A stretch of DNA of 64,000 bases from Prunella strophiata (GCA_036583965.1 JAZBQD010000019.1:2223006-2287005); one strand, 5' to 3'; counted from the stretch's first letter, positions 11,896 through 27,404 are shown. Numbers and translations: made by a program. Notes: a model not told the origin generated them from the letters alone.

Positions 11896-14800
11896 CTAAA
11901 CGTAAGATCAAACTCCAGATCAGAACTGGGCTCTCTGCTGGGCGGCCTCGCTCCCCAGCCCGAGCTCAGAGCAGAGCACAGATCCTGCTCTGCTGGCAGG
12001 GCAGGGATGGCTGGTGCTGGGCAGCCCAGAGAGACCCTTCAGGGCAGCCTGACAGCAAGGAAAACACCTTCATCTTCCAAAGTGTCCCCATGTCAGCGTG
12101 ACAAAGTCAACTGGTTTGTCTGTAAAGGGGGGGTCCTGCACCTCTTCACAGTGAGGCACCTAAAAAAATTCACAGGTTACCATGCACACGTCCCGTCGTG
12201 CTTTAACACATCCCAAACCTTTTTGTGCACAATAATCAGGGGTGGGAAACCCAGCTGGTGACATTTTGCAGGGCTGTGCTGAGCTCTATCACCCTAAGAA
12301 CCACCAAGCACCCACCTTACTCAGGGGTTGTTCGGGAGGTTGTGTTCTTGGTATCCCTTTGTACCTGTCAAAACACATCTGAGCCTTACAGCAAGAATTG
12401 AACTCGTGGGATTCACAGCAAAAATGTCAGAGCAGAGGGAACAAGCTCTTGGGTCAGTGGTTTCTGTTCCCTGCTACCACAGTCACCTCCCACAGTTTCT
12501 TCCCTAACCTCTTCCAGCATTATGTTAACATGAAAATGTAGAATCCACCATCCACACACTCACACTGCATCCCCCAGCCTTCCCAGCTCTGCTGTGAGTA
12601 TGGGTTGAGCTGGGAATCGTGTTAAAACAGATAAAAAAGGAACATTTCTTTGCATGGTGGGCTGTACCTTCTGCTACTTCGCTGCTGCGGCCGAGGCTGT
12701 GGAAGCAAAGGGTGTCAGTGGGGTCAGAAGGAGATAAATTATTGCACAACAGCCAATAAACAGAGCTCAAAGTTTGTTTATTAGTTTAGCTTCTAACCCT
12801 AGCAAGAGTGAGAGGAACTGCTACCACGAGTAGCTGTGCTCATGGCTCTCCCTAATGAGCCCCTCACATCCCCTGTAGCTCCTGGCAGGCTGATCCCCCT
12901 GGGGTTGCTCACCCTTTCCAAAAGCTGCTGGTTAAAAAGCCCTGGTTGCTGCTCAGGGTCACTCCATGGATGGTCAGGAATTTAAAGTTGAGCTCCAGAT
13001 GAGGAGCTGGGCTTGAAAGAAAAGGTTCTGGTGCTTGGCTTGGCTGGGGAAGGGAGGAGGAGGCTCTGTGCCTGGAGAGAAGCCTGGGAGGCACCGCTGA
13101 GCTCCATTTCTCCATCTCCACCTGCAGTGAGCTGGTTCTTCATCCTGACATCCAGAGCATGGAAAGAGGTCAGGAGTCTGGCCAGAGGCTGGGAAATCTG
13201 CTGGATGAGGGAAAACCAGGAGAGCAGGGGCTGCCCAGCTCAGGGAGGAGGCTGGGAGAGACCCCAGGGCAGCCAAGCAGGGCTGCCACCAGCCTAGCTT
13301 TGGGACAGGTCTGTGCCCTGGGTCACCTTGGAAACTTCCAGACTTACTTCCTAGCCTACAGCTGAGCTCTATTTAGGAGCTGGAGAAACAGAGGTTAGGG
13401 CAGAGCCTTGGAGCCTTGGGCTAAGATGTGACAGAGCAAGGGACACTCCCAGGGATTGTGTGCAACAGCCCCAAATCAGCTCAGGAGGGGACACAGTTCA
13501 AGGGAAGGATGTCACCTTCAACCCTTGCTGCCCCTTGGCTGTGCTGGTGACAGGGATCCAGCACACAGGAAGGGCTCTGGAGCACAGACCTTTTCCCAGG
13601 CAGGAGCCACCTTGTCCTGCTGGTGGCACCAGGAACCAGCTTTGAAGAATGACCTGCAATGGTTTCCTCTGGGATGAGCACAAGGTGCCTCCCTCATGGG
13701 CTGGGAAGATGTTCCTGCTGCAGACTCCTGCCTGTGCTGCCTTCCCATGGGATTTTCCCCCTGGCTGCCTGGGGCTGTTTGGCTGGGCAGGACCACAGAG
13801 GCACCACCTGCAGAGCCCCAGACACATCCCCTTCTCCTCATCCTTGTTCTCTTCAGATGCTGAACCCTGCCAGACCTCTTGCTCCCCACTACCCTCTGCT
13901 CACAGAAAGCAGAAGAAAGGCTGCAGATGAAGATCTCCTGGGCCAGAACTACAAAGCAGCTCCTAAACACCAGAATTCCTCACAACCACTTGCAGCAGGA
14001 CAGCCTCGTTCAGCGAGATGCTCTCTTCACATCGAGCCTGTCCCTTCTTTTGTCCTCTCTTCCCACACAACCACTTTGCAGGAAGCTGCAGAGCTTGGCT
14101 GAAGGGAAAAGCTAAGCCTACTTCAGACAAAATAGCTCTTAAGAAGGCCTGATGGTGCTGTAAAAGGCAGGAATAAAAGCCTAAGCAAGGGCTGTGATGT
14201 GCTCCATTCACCCAGGCACTGGGATATCCGGAAGCTGCACACACAGATGTGACTTATTTCTCTTTGAATCCAAGAGAGCTCAGGCAGTCCTCTAAGAGCA
14301 CAAAATGCTCCAGGCCCATTTGACTTTTTCTCCCTGGTTCTTTAGTGCTGGAATAACAAATGCAAGAGCTCATTCAAGTGAAAAGGCTGAATGAATGCAG
14401 CCAAGGAGGGTGGCACTTCTCCTTGGTGGCATGGCCCAAGCACAGCCCTGCTGGGACCACAAGCAGCTCTTTTCCCCCAGATTCCTTTGTAGTTTGGAGC
14501 TTGGCTCAAGGTGAGAACACCTCTGAGAGGAAATCAAAGCTGGGAAGATCATAGAGGGGATCCTGTGAACTCCTGGCTGGGACAACTTAAAGCCCAACTG
14601 GTTTTGATGAGGAAATTGTGTCTCAAATGTGTCATATGAGGCACAAATGAGATGAGAAGTCAAAGCTCTGCTGTCTCCTGCCAAGGCTGGAGTAGGGAGC
14701 TGTTCACCTTCAGGCTTTGGGAGCAGTCCTGGCCAACCTGGCACGGGGCTGGATGCAGCTTCTCCCCTCCCTGGATCTCCAGAGGAACTTCTGCAGCTTC

Positions 14801-15771
14801 TCTGCTGCTGGTGCTCAGTTTGCAAACAGGCACTGAGGTGTCTCTGACAGATGTCCAAGGCCTCTGTGCTGTGCTGTGACCTCCCTGCCTCTCCTGTGCA
14901 GAAGTTTGTCACAGTTTTGCTGTCTGCTCTACCTCTGCATGAATCCCATTCCTTGCTGACCTGCCCTTTCCAAACAGGGAATGGTGATCTGCAGGCAGCA
15001 AGAGAAACACTCTGCATAGCCTTGCTCTGCTTTTGTCTTCTATTTGTTCAGCAAAAATCCCATTTTTCTCCTTGCTCAAAGCCCCCAGGGCTGCTCTGTG
15101 GCTCTCCCCTTCCTTCCACCCCCCCCAGCAGCCCCACGAGCTGTGTGTGTTCCCTTCTGATCCCAGCTGCCAGCCAGCTGGGTGCTGCTGTGAAAAAACC
15201 CTCACACGGCCTTGGAAAAGAGAGATTTCAGTCTGGGAGCAAGGAAAAGGGATTCCAGCAAGTGTGGAAAGCTCCCAAAGAAGGTTTTGTGCCTGGCTGG
15301 GGGCTGGTGGGGGCTGATCCCTTCCTCCCCAGCTGCAGCTCCCCACTCCCACCTCAGAGCCAGCCTTGCCACTCTCCACCTGCACGTCAGGAATAAACCA
15401 ATTTTCCACAATGGATTAAGTGCCTGCTGTGACAAATGTGCTTAAAGCCAGGCAGGGAGATCCCCCTGCAGCCTGTGTTTAACATTCTGAGTGGGTGATG
15501 CAGATGCTGTCCCTGGGGCTCCTGTGCATCCCTGGCTCTGAAGGACACCCACACTGCTCCCTGTGCTGCCCTGCCAGGCCTGAATCCTGTGCTTATGGCT
15601 CTGTGCAGCCAAGCACAGCCCTCAGGAGCAATGCTGGCAGTGTTTTGCTTTAAATGGGCCCAGTGGAGACATCTGAGCTCTCCTTTCATGCCAAATTCAA
15701 ACAACTCTCCCCGCCAGGGGGAAATCCTGCCTGTGCTGGGAGGTTCTCCTGACAGCCTCCCCCCTCAGTCA

Positions 15772-16420
<649 letters not shown>

Positions 16421-16589
16421 TATTATCAGCAGCAAGCACTGGCCTTGCTCTCCCCACACCCAGCCTCCTGCTCCCTTCCCTCCTGCTCCCACCCATGTCA
16501 CCTCTCCTTTGCCTCAACTCTGCTCTGCCTGCCTGAGCTCACTGTGGATAAACTCAGAGTGCAATGGGCTGGGCTGTGCCTTCTCTCAG

Positions 16590-16787
16590 TGGATGTGAAC
16601 ACGCCAGGATAATTATTGGCGTGTTGGATCTGAGAAAAATCATATTTTAATTGTGTAATTACAGCAATTTAAAAGCCCTCAGGCCTTAAACACCTCTGCT
16701 TGCTGGCAGCTGGCAAACCATGAGGCTTTCATGGCAATTAGCATATCTTGCATGAAATATTCAGCAACCTAAAAATATGGACCTTCA
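16590..16787. other. AT-rich unique block, possible conserved non-coding element
   Basis: Non-repetitive sequence with GATAATTATTGG, TTTTAATTGTGTAATTAC and GCAATTAGCATAT, words bound by homeodomain and POU proteins. No other support. Confidence 0.35.
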
Positions 16788-16952
16788 TGGAATGGTTTGG
16801 GTTGGAAGGAACCCTAAAGATCATCTTACTCCAACCCCCTGCCATGGCAGGGACACCTTCCACCATCCCAGGCTGCTCCAAGCCCTGTCCCAACCTGGCC
16901 TTGGTCACTGCCAGGGAATCCAAGAGCAGCCACAGCTGCTCTGGGTAACAAG
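16788..16952 (-). mobile_element. CR1 LINE 3' fragment
   Basis: Begins ATGGAATGGTTTGGGTTGGA and ends after CAGCCACAGCTGCTCTGGG. Confidence 0.85.
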
Positions 16953-17090
16953 AATTTCAAACTTTGAGTTTCCAAGTCAACGTGGCCACTGGAAAGGCAT
17001 TTGCATCCCCTCAAATCACCCTGTACCCCAAAACCCCCCAGCTTGTCTGCACCATCTGCTTCCCTGGGCATCCCAGCAGGGAAGAGGGGA

Positions 17091-17154
17091 CTTGTAAAAA
17101 AACAGAAAAAAACCCAAAAAAAAACTCCAGAAAAACCAAACCAAACCAAACAAA

Positions 17155-17206
<52 letters not shown>

Positions 17207-17224
17207 AAAAAAAACAAAACAAAA

Positions 17225-17260
<36 letters not shown>
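17091..17260. repeat. A-rich tract with two long homopolymer runs
   Basis: Runs of roughly 49 and 36 A are joined by an A-rich spacer with single C interruptions, preceded by CAAA-type repeats. On the transcript strand this is poly-T within the intron just after exon 5. Homopolymer lengths in assemblies are unreliable. Confidence 0.9.
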
Positions 17261-17261
<1 letters not shown>

Positions 17262-17275
17262 CAAATGCTGTGTCA

Positions 17276-17458
<183 letters not shown>

Positions 17459-18890
17459 TCACCAATTAGTGCAATTAGTGCAGCCCTGGGGCGTGCAGGC
17501 TGCAGGTGCTGCCTGGGTGGGGAGGCAGCTCCAGGCACAGGGGAAGAAGCACAAAGGATTGTTCTCCCATCAAGCTCCACAAAATTCCTTCCCCCCTCCA
17601 CCAACCTGGGGAAGTTTTTCTGCTTTATTCCCATTTTCTAATTAATTCTGGAGAATTATGGCAGCACAATGTGCCTGTTTTGAGCTGCCTGGACCCTTCA
17701 GTCCCAAACCTGGGACATTTCTTCCACAGGTTCTGCAGAACCCTGGGTCTGGACTTATCCACAGCCCTGCTTTTCCATTCAATAAACCCACTGCAACAGA
17801 ACTGGGGAGCTGAGCACCCCCTTTGGCTCCCATCAGCTGCACAAGGGGCAGAAAGGGCTGCCAGGGATTTTTCTGCTGGGTTTGGGCATCTCCACCTGTG
17901 TCCCACAGCCCAGTCCTGCCCTGAAAAGCCCAGGGAGAGTGACAGGGAAATGTCCCCTGACATCCCTCAACAGAGCTGCTCGTCCACCATCCTCATCCTC
18001 ACTGCCCAAGGGGACAAGAGCCAGTGCAAACAGACATGGAGGAGCCAGACAAGGTGGGGAAGAGCCATGGATGGCTGGAAAAAGCTGGGCTGGCTCAGCA
18101 CTCACCCTCTGTGCCTCCTCCACCTCCTGGCTGCATCCTCCAGGCTGGCAGTGGCTGTGGGATGCCCTGGGACTGCTCCCTGCTCTTTCCTGAAGCCTCA
18201 GGTGCTGCCCTCCCTCCCCTGGTGCTGTGACACAGATTTGGGATCCAAGCCCAACCTTCTGCAAGTCTACAAAACCAACAGCTGATTTCCACAGCCAGGG
18301 TGAGCTGGGAGAAGGAGAAGGAGGAGGGATTTGATAAGTGGAGGGTGGGCGGCTGAACCAGCAGCAGATTTGCTCTTATTAATTAAAAATAACCCTCTGG
18401 GCTAATTGCAGGAAGGCAGGGCAGGAACACAGAAATGTGGAACAGCAACCCAGCCCTCCCTGGGTTTGCCATCCAAAAATATTCCTGACATTTCAGATTA
18501 ACAGCCTGGCTAATGAAGAGTGAGCACGGGCAGCTCCTCACTGCCACCAGCACCGTCAGCTGAGGATGCTCCACGGGTTGACAGAGAGGAGTGTGGCCAA
18601 AATCCTGCCTGTCCCTGGCCACTGAGACACCCTGGTGGGAGCAGACAGCTCCTGGGCAGCAATTCCAGCTGTGATGGGGGTGAAGAGCAGGGCCAGAGCT
18701 GCAGGCAGCTGAAGGAGCAGTGTCCTCCTGAGCCCCCCTGTCACAGCCCCTCTGCTTCCCTGGGCTCCCCAAACCCCACATTTCTCATGGGCTGCAGCAG
18801 CCCTTGGTGGGACAGGAGAAGAAGCACACAGGGAGTGGGGAACAGCAGGGAAATTAAAGCCAAAATGGATGAATTTAAAAACCAACAGGG

Positions 18891-20653
18891 CTTTGTCAGA
18901 GCACTCTTCAATGCACTAATAACTTTGTCAGAGCACTCTTCAATGCACTAATAACTTTGTCAGAGCACTCTTCAATGCACTAATAACTTTGTCAGAGCAC
19001 TCTTCAATGCACTAATAACTTTGTCAGAGCACTCTTCAATGCACTAATAACTTTGTCAGAGCACTCTTCAATGCACTAATAACTTTGTCAGAGCACTCTT
19101 CAATGCACTAATAACTTTGTCAGAGCACTCTTCAATGCACTAATAACTTTGTCAGAGCACTCTTCAATGCACTAATAACTTTGTCAGAGCACTCTTCAAT
19201 GCACTAATAACTTTGTCAGAGCACTCTTCAATGCACTAATAACTTTGTCAGAGCACTCTTCAATGCACTAATAACTTTGTCAGAGCACTCTTCAATGCAC
19301 TAATAACTTTGTCAGAGCACTCTTCAATGCACTAATAACTTTGTCAGAGCACTCTTCAATGCACTAATAACTTTGTCAGAGCACTCTTCAATGCACTAAT
19401 AACTTTGTCAGAGCACTCTTCAATGCACTAATAACTTTGTCAGAGCACTCTTCAATGCACTAATAACTTTGTCAGAGCACTCTTCAATGCACTAATAACT
19501 TTGTCAGAGCACTCTTCAATGCACTAATAACTTTGTCAGAGCACTCTTCAATGCACTAATAACTTTGTCAGAGCACTCTTCAATGCACTAATAACTTTGT
19601 CAGAGCACTCTTCAATGCACTAATAACTTTGTCAGAGCACTCTTCAATGCACTAATAACTTTGTCAGAGCACTCTTCAATGCACTAATAACTTTGTCAGA
19701 GCACTCTTCAATGCACTAATAACTTTGTCAGAGCACTCTTCAATGCACTAATAACTTTGTCAGAGCACTCTTCAATGCACTAATAACTTTGTCAGAGCAC
19801 TCTTCAATGCACTAATAACTTTGTCAGAGCACTCTTCAATGCACTAATAACTTTGTCAGAGCACTCTTCAATGCACTAATAACTTTGTCAGAGCACTCTT
19901 CAATGCACTAATAACTTTGTCAGAGCACTCTTCAATGCACTAATAACTTTGTCAGAGCACTCTTCAATGCACTAATAACTTTGTCAGAGCACTCTTCAAT
20001 GCACTAATAACTTTGTCAGAGCACTCTTCAATGCACTAATAACTTTGTCAGAGCACTCTTCAATGCACTAATAACTTTGTCAGAGCACTCTTCAATGCAC
20101 TAATAACTTTGTCAGAGCACTCTTCAATGCACTAATAACTTTGTCAGAGCACTCTTCAATGCACTAATAACTTTGTCAGAGCACTCTTCAATGCACTAAT
20201 AACTTTGTCAGAGCACTCTTCAATGCACTAATAACTTTGTCAGAGCACTCTTCAATGCACTAATAACTTTGTCAGAGCACTCTTCAATGCACTAATAACT
20301 TTGTCAGAGCACTCTTCAATGCACTAATAACTTTGTCAGAGCACTCTTCAATGCACTAATAACTTTGTCAGAGCACTCTTCAATGCACTAATAACTTTGT
20401 CAGAGCACTCTTCAATGCACTAATAACTTTGTCAGAGCACTCTTCAATGCACTAATAACTTTGTCAGAGCACTCTTCAATGCACTAATAACTTTGTCAGA
20501 GCACTCTTCAATGCACTAATAACTTTGTCAGAGCACTCTTCAATGCACTAATAACTTTGTCAGAGCACTTTTCAATGCACTAATAACTTTGTCAGAGCAC
20601 TCTTCAATGCACTAATAACTTTGTCAGAGCACTCTTCAATGCACTAATAACTT
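18891..20653. repeat. 55-copy tandem array of a 32-bp unit, almost perfect
   Basis: The unit starts CTTTGTCAGAGCACTCTTCA and repeats every 32 bases from 18891 to 20650. I see a single substitution in the whole array (T for C at 20570). Such uniformity points to recent expansion or to an assembler's collapse or expansion of the array. No open frame spans it. Confidence 0.97.
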
Positions 20654-20835
20654 TTTAATGCATCAGGAGTGCTTTTCCAGGCAAAGCCAAACTCCTGGCA
20701 CCTTGCTCTAGCACACAGATGCCAGGGATCCAAGACAGGGAGGCAGATGGTCAGCCCAGGGATGCAAAACACAGGAATGGGCATAACTCTGGGCTTGGGG
20801 TGCCCAGTCTTGCTGGGAGGTTGTTGGATTAGGCC

Positions 20836-22195
<1,360 letters not shown>

Positions 22196-22469
22196 CCTGG
22201 TGGGATGCAGCTCCCAAGGGCTGTTGGTCTCTCAGTGGAGAGCCATGAGCATGGTGTGATCCCTGCTCCAGAGATGCTCCATCCTCTCCCTGCTGCATCC
22301 TCCAGAAATGTCCCTGCCCTGACCCTGATGCTGCTCCTGCCCTGCTGTGAACATGGAGATGATCAGAGGCAGATTTTCTGGGGCCACCCCCCTGGAATGT
22401 ATTATTTTTTGCCTTGAGCCAGATCTTTTAAGCTCTTGGTGAGTTATAATACACACCAGGATAGCCCAG

Positions 22470-22866
22470 CTACCTGGCAGAAGGCATCAATGAGCAGGAT
22501 GGCTCTTGCAGTTGTGTTGGAAACAAAAAATGTTTTAATAAAAGGCAAAATAACAAAGAGAAAAACTGAGCTAGGTCCAAGCAAGCCTTGTCCCTAGTAA
22601 AACACCTTACAAAAGTGATTAGTTTCTTTGTTCACTTGCTTTTCTAGTACATTGCCCAGGTGGGACTTCTTGGCTTCTGTGCAATTAGTTGTCCTTAAAT
22701 TTAAAGTGAAGTCCCCTTTGTCCTATAAGGTGTCCCCTTTGCTAAGTGGTGAGAGAAACTTCTGGGTTTTTCCTTTTAGAGGAGACAAAGGACAGGTTTA
22801 TTACTCTGCCAGCAGGGGACACATCCTGGAGCAGCCCCAGCCCTGCTGCCCCCCCAGGCCAGCCTG
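22470..22866. other. repeat-like sequence left of the gap
   Basis: Contains GTTTTAATAAAAGGCAAAAT and other A-rich words reminiscent of retroviral LTR or leader sequence, but I could not place it in a family. Confidence 0.3.
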
Positions 22867-23366
22867 NNNNNNNNNNNNNNNNNNNNNNNNNNNNNNNNNN
22901 NNNNNNNNNNNNNNNNNNNNNNNNNNNNNNNNNNNNNNNNNNNNNNNNNNNNNNNNNNNNNNNNNNNNNNNNNNNNNNNNNNNNNNNNNNNNNNNNNNNN
23001 NNNNNNNNNNNNNNNNNNNNNNNNNNNNNNNNNNNNNNNNNNNNNNNNNNNNNNNNNNNNNNNNNNNNNNNNNNNNNNNNNNNNNNNNNNNNNNNNNNNN
23101 NNNNNNNNNNNNNNNNNNNNNNNNNNNNNNNNNNNNNNNNNNNNNNNNNNNNNNNNNNNNNNNNNNNNNNNNNNNNNNNNNNNNNNNNNNNNNNNNNNNN
23201 NNNNNNNNNNNNNNNNNNNNNNNNNNNNNNNNNNNNNNNNNNNNNNNNNNNNNNNNNNNNNNNNNNNNNNNNNNNNNNNNNNNNNNNNNNNNNNNNNNNN
23301 NNNNNNNNNNNNNNNNNNNNNNNNNNNNNNNNNNNNNNNNNNNNNNNNNNNNNNNNNNNNNNNNNN
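22867..23366. other. assembly gap of exactly 500 N
   Basis: The run of unknown bases is exactly 500 long, which suggests a placeholder rather than a measured size. It lies between TRIM9 exon 1 and exon 4. The two exons encoding most of the coiled coil (about 32 and 78 residues in mammals) could not be found in the sequenced parts of that interval, so one or both may lie here. The left flank is repeat-like and the right flank shows no coding character. Confidence 0.95.
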
Positions 23367-23819
23367 CCAGCAATGTGCACACTGCAGACCTGGTGCTTTC
23401 TGCCTTAAAATTCTGCTCCAACCCCATCAGTGCCTCCCCACCCCAGTGCTTACTCACACTTCAGCTCTCCCATCCCATTATTGCATTAAGTCTCTAAATC
23501 TGATTACACTGTTTGGAGTTAAATTTAAACCTAATTAACTGCATAAACAATGATTTTTCCCCCCCCCAGTCCTGGTCCTAACCCAGAGCCCTGTGGGGCA
23601 ATTCCTCTTCCTTCACTGACCATCCTTTTGTCTTGTCCTACAGCTTCAATTTCCATCTGGGTGCTGCTGGAGCCAGGCTCAGCCATGAGCAGCCTTGACA
23701 GCATCTTGACTTTGCTTTGACATTTAATTGCCCAGAAATGCAAATTGCATTGGATTCTCCAGTTCTGAGTAATCACTGAGGCAGTAAGGGACAGGAACAC
23801 ATCCCATGGCTGGGGGTGG

Positions 23820-24202
23820 TGACCATGAAGGCTGGGGGAGCTGGGGAAGGCTCCAGGGAGAGCTCAGAGCCCCTGGCAGGGCCTGGAGGGGCTCCAGGAG
23901 AGCTGGAGAGGGACTGGGGACAGGGCATGGAGGGACAGGACAAGGTAGAATGGGTTTAAGCTGAAAGAGGAGAGATTTAGGTTTGATATATGGAAGAAAT
24001 TCTTCCCTGTGAGGGTGGTAAGGCCCTAGAATGGAATTGCCAGAGCAGCTGTGGCTGCAGGATCCCTTGGCAGTGCCCAAGGCCAGGTTGGACAGGGTTT
24101 AGAGCAGCCTGGGACAGTGGAAGGTGTCCCTGCCATGGTAGGGGTGGGATGGGATGGGATTTAAGGCTCCTTCCAACCCAGACATTCTGTGATTCCATGA
24201 TC
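23820..24202 (+). mobile_element. CR1 LINE 3' fragment with intact terminus
   Basis: About 380 bases from GGCTCCAGGGAGAGCTCAGA through GAAATTCTTCCCTGTGAGGG to CATTCTGTGATTCCATGAT. Confidence 0.9.
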
Positions 24203-24983
24203 CTGGGAAGTCCCACCACAGAGGGCAGCTCAGTGGAGCCCCTTCCTCCTGACCCTGACCCTGATGTGGCATCCAGGAGGTCTGGCATCCCCCCCTGCTC
24301 TGCCACAGGTGACTCTGGGCACCTCTCCCAGTGCCAGTTCTGGGCCAGTCTCAGTCTAAGGAGGCCTCAGGTGCTTCCCACAAAGGCTCAGCTGCACCTC
24401 CCAGGCAGCAGGAGCAGCTGGTGATGTCCTGGCTGTCACCAGGCAGGTCCCACAGCCACAGCACCCCTGTGCAGGACATCCCTGGCCACCCAAACCATGG
24501 CTCTCCACCAGCCCAGAGCAGCAGCTCCTCATTGCACAGCCCTCTGCCCCAAACTGGGGTTTTACACCATTTCCTCATGGATTCAGCTCAAGGGAGGTTT
24601 GCAAAGCACAGATGGGAGATGGCATCTCACTCCCTTTGGCTGGGGACACACAGAACCTCCCTTGGACAGGAGGAAGCACAAATGTCCTCCAGCATCCCCA
24701 CAAGTGGCTCTGCACTCATCTCCTGGCATTTCCCCAAAAATCCTCAGTGCTGCAGCCTCCAAGGATGGGCTGCTGTACCCCAAAATCTTGCCTGCCTTTC
24801 CCAAGGGAAGGAGCCAAACAAAAGGTCTCTCCTCTCCCACTCAAATCTCACCTTGGACACATCCCAAGTCCTAGAAAAAAGTTCAAAATGTGAATTTTTG
24901 TGTTTGCTCCTTTTGGCTGCTTCTCTTAACCACGTGCCACTGTGAAAAGCAGCCTGGGGTGTGAAGTGAAACAGCATCAGCAT

Positions 24984-25048
24984 GGAAGGGGCTGGAGTAG
25001 ATGACTTTTAAGGTCACTTCCAACCCAAACCATTCAATGATTTTATGA
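24984..25048 (+). mobile_element. CR1 terminal fragment
   Basis: Only the tail remains: GGTCACTTCCAACCCAAACC followed by a degraded ATGATTTTATGA end. Confidence 0.65.
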
Positions 25049-25469
25049 CTGCAGCTTGCATTGGGTCATTTCCATCCTTGGCTCAAATTTAAATCAGCCT
25101 CAGACCATCCTTCCCATTCCTGATGGGATTCTGGCTAATCCCCATTGAGGGAGAAGCTTTTTGGGGTCATTGGCTCTCATTCAGCCATTGCCCAAACACC
25201 AAAATTCCCAATCCCTGAAGTGGGAAAAGAGTAAATTCAACCACATTTCCACTGCTAGACTGAAGTGCCAAACTTCTTGCTGCACCCATGGAAACACAAA
25301 ACTTCCACCAGCCTGCTTGAGGCTTGAAGTCCACCCCAATCCCCTCTCCAGCCTCCTCTCAGTGCATGCCCAGCTTGCTGCCTTTTCCTCAGGTCTCATC
25401 TTCCAAGGTTTGCCATCACCCCCACCCGAGTGCCCCACCATCCTCCAGCTGAGGCTGGGCTGGCATGAA

Positions 25470-25655
25470 TTAGTGATAAATTCTGGAATGGCTGCCCAGG
25501 GAGGTGGTGGAGTCACCATGCCTGGGTGTGTTTAACAAAGCCTGGATGTGGCACTGGGTGCCAGGGTTTAGTTCAGGTGTTGGGGCTGGGCTAGGACTCC
25601 ATGATCCTGAAGATCTCTTCCAACCCAGTGGTTCTGTGAATTCTGTGAATTTTCC
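25470..25655 (+). mobile_element. CR1-like LINE 3' end (second subtype)
   Basis: Contains GAATGGCTGCCCAGGGAGGT, CTGGATGTGGCACTGGGTGC and ends GGTTCTGTGAATTCTGTGAA. Confidence 0.8.
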
Positions 25656-25949
25656 CAACATTCAGGACAGCTCACAGCACCTTTCTGAGGTGGTTTTTGT
25701 GCTCTCCTTTGAGCCCTTCCATCGACTTGACCACATAAATCCCTGCACATCACCACCATCATCTCTTCAGGAAAATCCACCACTGCCAACCTGACCTCCA
25801 AGCACAGAGCAAGCCCCTCCCTCTGCTTGTCTGGAACAGTTTTAGGAGCATGTGGGTTCTCTTAAAACATTCTTCTTGATGTTTCACTCAACATTGTTCT
25901 GTGCTTTAAAGCTGGTGCTCCACGAGCGCCTGACGAGCACAAAAGTGAC

Positions 25950-26336
25950 ACACCAAACCTCCCGAGATGTTCTGAGTGACCAGGATGCCCACAAAACACA
26001 TTCCAGGGACCTGAGCATCCCCAGAAACCTCCTGAGATGTTCTGAGTGACCAGGATGCCAGAGCCAGCAGCAAAACAAATTTCAGGGACCTGAGCATCCC
26101 CAGAAACCTCCTGAGATGTTCTGAGTGACCAGGATGCCCAGAGCCAGCAGCAAAACAAATTTCATGGACCTGAGCATTCCCAAAAACCTCCTGAGATGTT
26201 GTGAGTGACCAGGATGCCCACAAAACACAATCCAGGGACCTGAGCATTCCTAAAAACCTCCTGAGATGTTCTGAGTGACCAGGATGCCCAGAGCCAGCAG
26301 CAAAACAAATTTTAGGAACCTGAGCATTCCCAGCAG
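25950..26336. repeat. minisatellite of alternating 70- and 80-bp units, 5 copies
   Basis: The word GAGATGTTCTGAGTGACCAG (once GAGATGTTGTG) begins at 25964, 26034, 26113, 26193 and 26263. Two unit types differ by about 10 bases (ACAAAACACA against GAGCCAGCAGCAAAACAAAT). Confidence 0.9.
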
Positions 26337-26654
26337 CATCCCTGAGCTCCCCATCTCATCTCCAGGAAACAGCAGCTCTGCCCACCTGACTTATCCACAG
26401 CCACTGCAGCATCTCTGCTCTGCTCAGCTAATTATCACTAATTTTCTGCTGCTTTTAATAAGATTGCTGGATTCACACAGCAGCAGGAAGGAGGAGGAAA
26501 ATATGGATCACCTGGTCTTTCTGCTGCATTTCTCCCCCCTCCAACAGGATGGGAAAGGCTCCCTGGAGAGCATCACTCTGGATCTGTGCTTGCAGCCAGG
26601 AGCCTCTGGAAGATTCCAGGCAGCCTGAAAGATGTGGAGCTCTGAGCAGCAGAG

Positions 26655-26884
26655 CTGACAGGACACTGGGAATGGCTTCCACTGCCAGAGGGCAGGGATA
26701 GGATGGGAGATTGGGAATTCCTGGCTGGGATGGAATTGCCAGAGAATCTCTGGCTGCCCCTGGATCCCTGGAGGTGTCCAAGGCCAGGCTTGGAGCAGCC
26801 TGGGGTGGAGGGAGGTGTCCCTGCCATGGCGGGGGTGGCACTGGGTGGGATCTGAGGTCCCTTCCAACCCAAATCACTCTGGAA
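26655..26884 (+). mobile_element. CR1 LINE 3' fragment
   Basis: Runs from CACTGCCAGAGGGCAGGGAT through CCCTGGATCCCTGGAGGTGT to CTTCCAACCCAAATCACTCT. Confidence 0.85.
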
Positions 26885-27404
26885 AACTCTTCAGTTACTG
26901 CTGCTGCTTCTGGGCAGAAGGCTGAGCTCTGAGGCCCCTCCTAATCTGAAGTGTTTTATGACCAAAGCTGTGTGACTGAAAAAAAACCAGGAGCTTTTTC
27001 CTGCCAGGAACATCTTTGCCTGAGCAGAGCTGCTCCCACCTTGTCACCCACTGTGGTTTCACAGGGGACAAAGCAGAGCAGGGCCCCTGGACCTCACAGA
27101 ATCCTGCTCTGCCCCTGGGAGCTCTCTGCAAGAGCCTGAAGGGAAGGTCCAAGGACCAGGATTTCACATTTTCCTTCAGAAATCCTTCCCATCACCATGG
27201 ATACTGGGAATGCACCACTCACCACGGCTGGACTGGGTGGATGCTGCCAGGAAAACACACCTGGGAAGCTCAGATCTCACCTCAAATGCAGGAAACCACA
27301 GGAAAAAACACAGAAATTCAGCTTTTCTTCTCTGTTAACTCCTTCCTCCAGGCACTGGGCTCTGAGCCCCTGCAGCTGGATGCCAGCCTCCCTGGAAAAG
27401 GCTA

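Noticed and set aside
12669..12697. Exon-like 29-bp segment (TTCCACAG ... GTACAG) in the intron between exons 6 and 7
   Set aside because: In phase 1 it meets a stop after seven codons and its length would shift the frame. It keeps three CpGs but has no other support.
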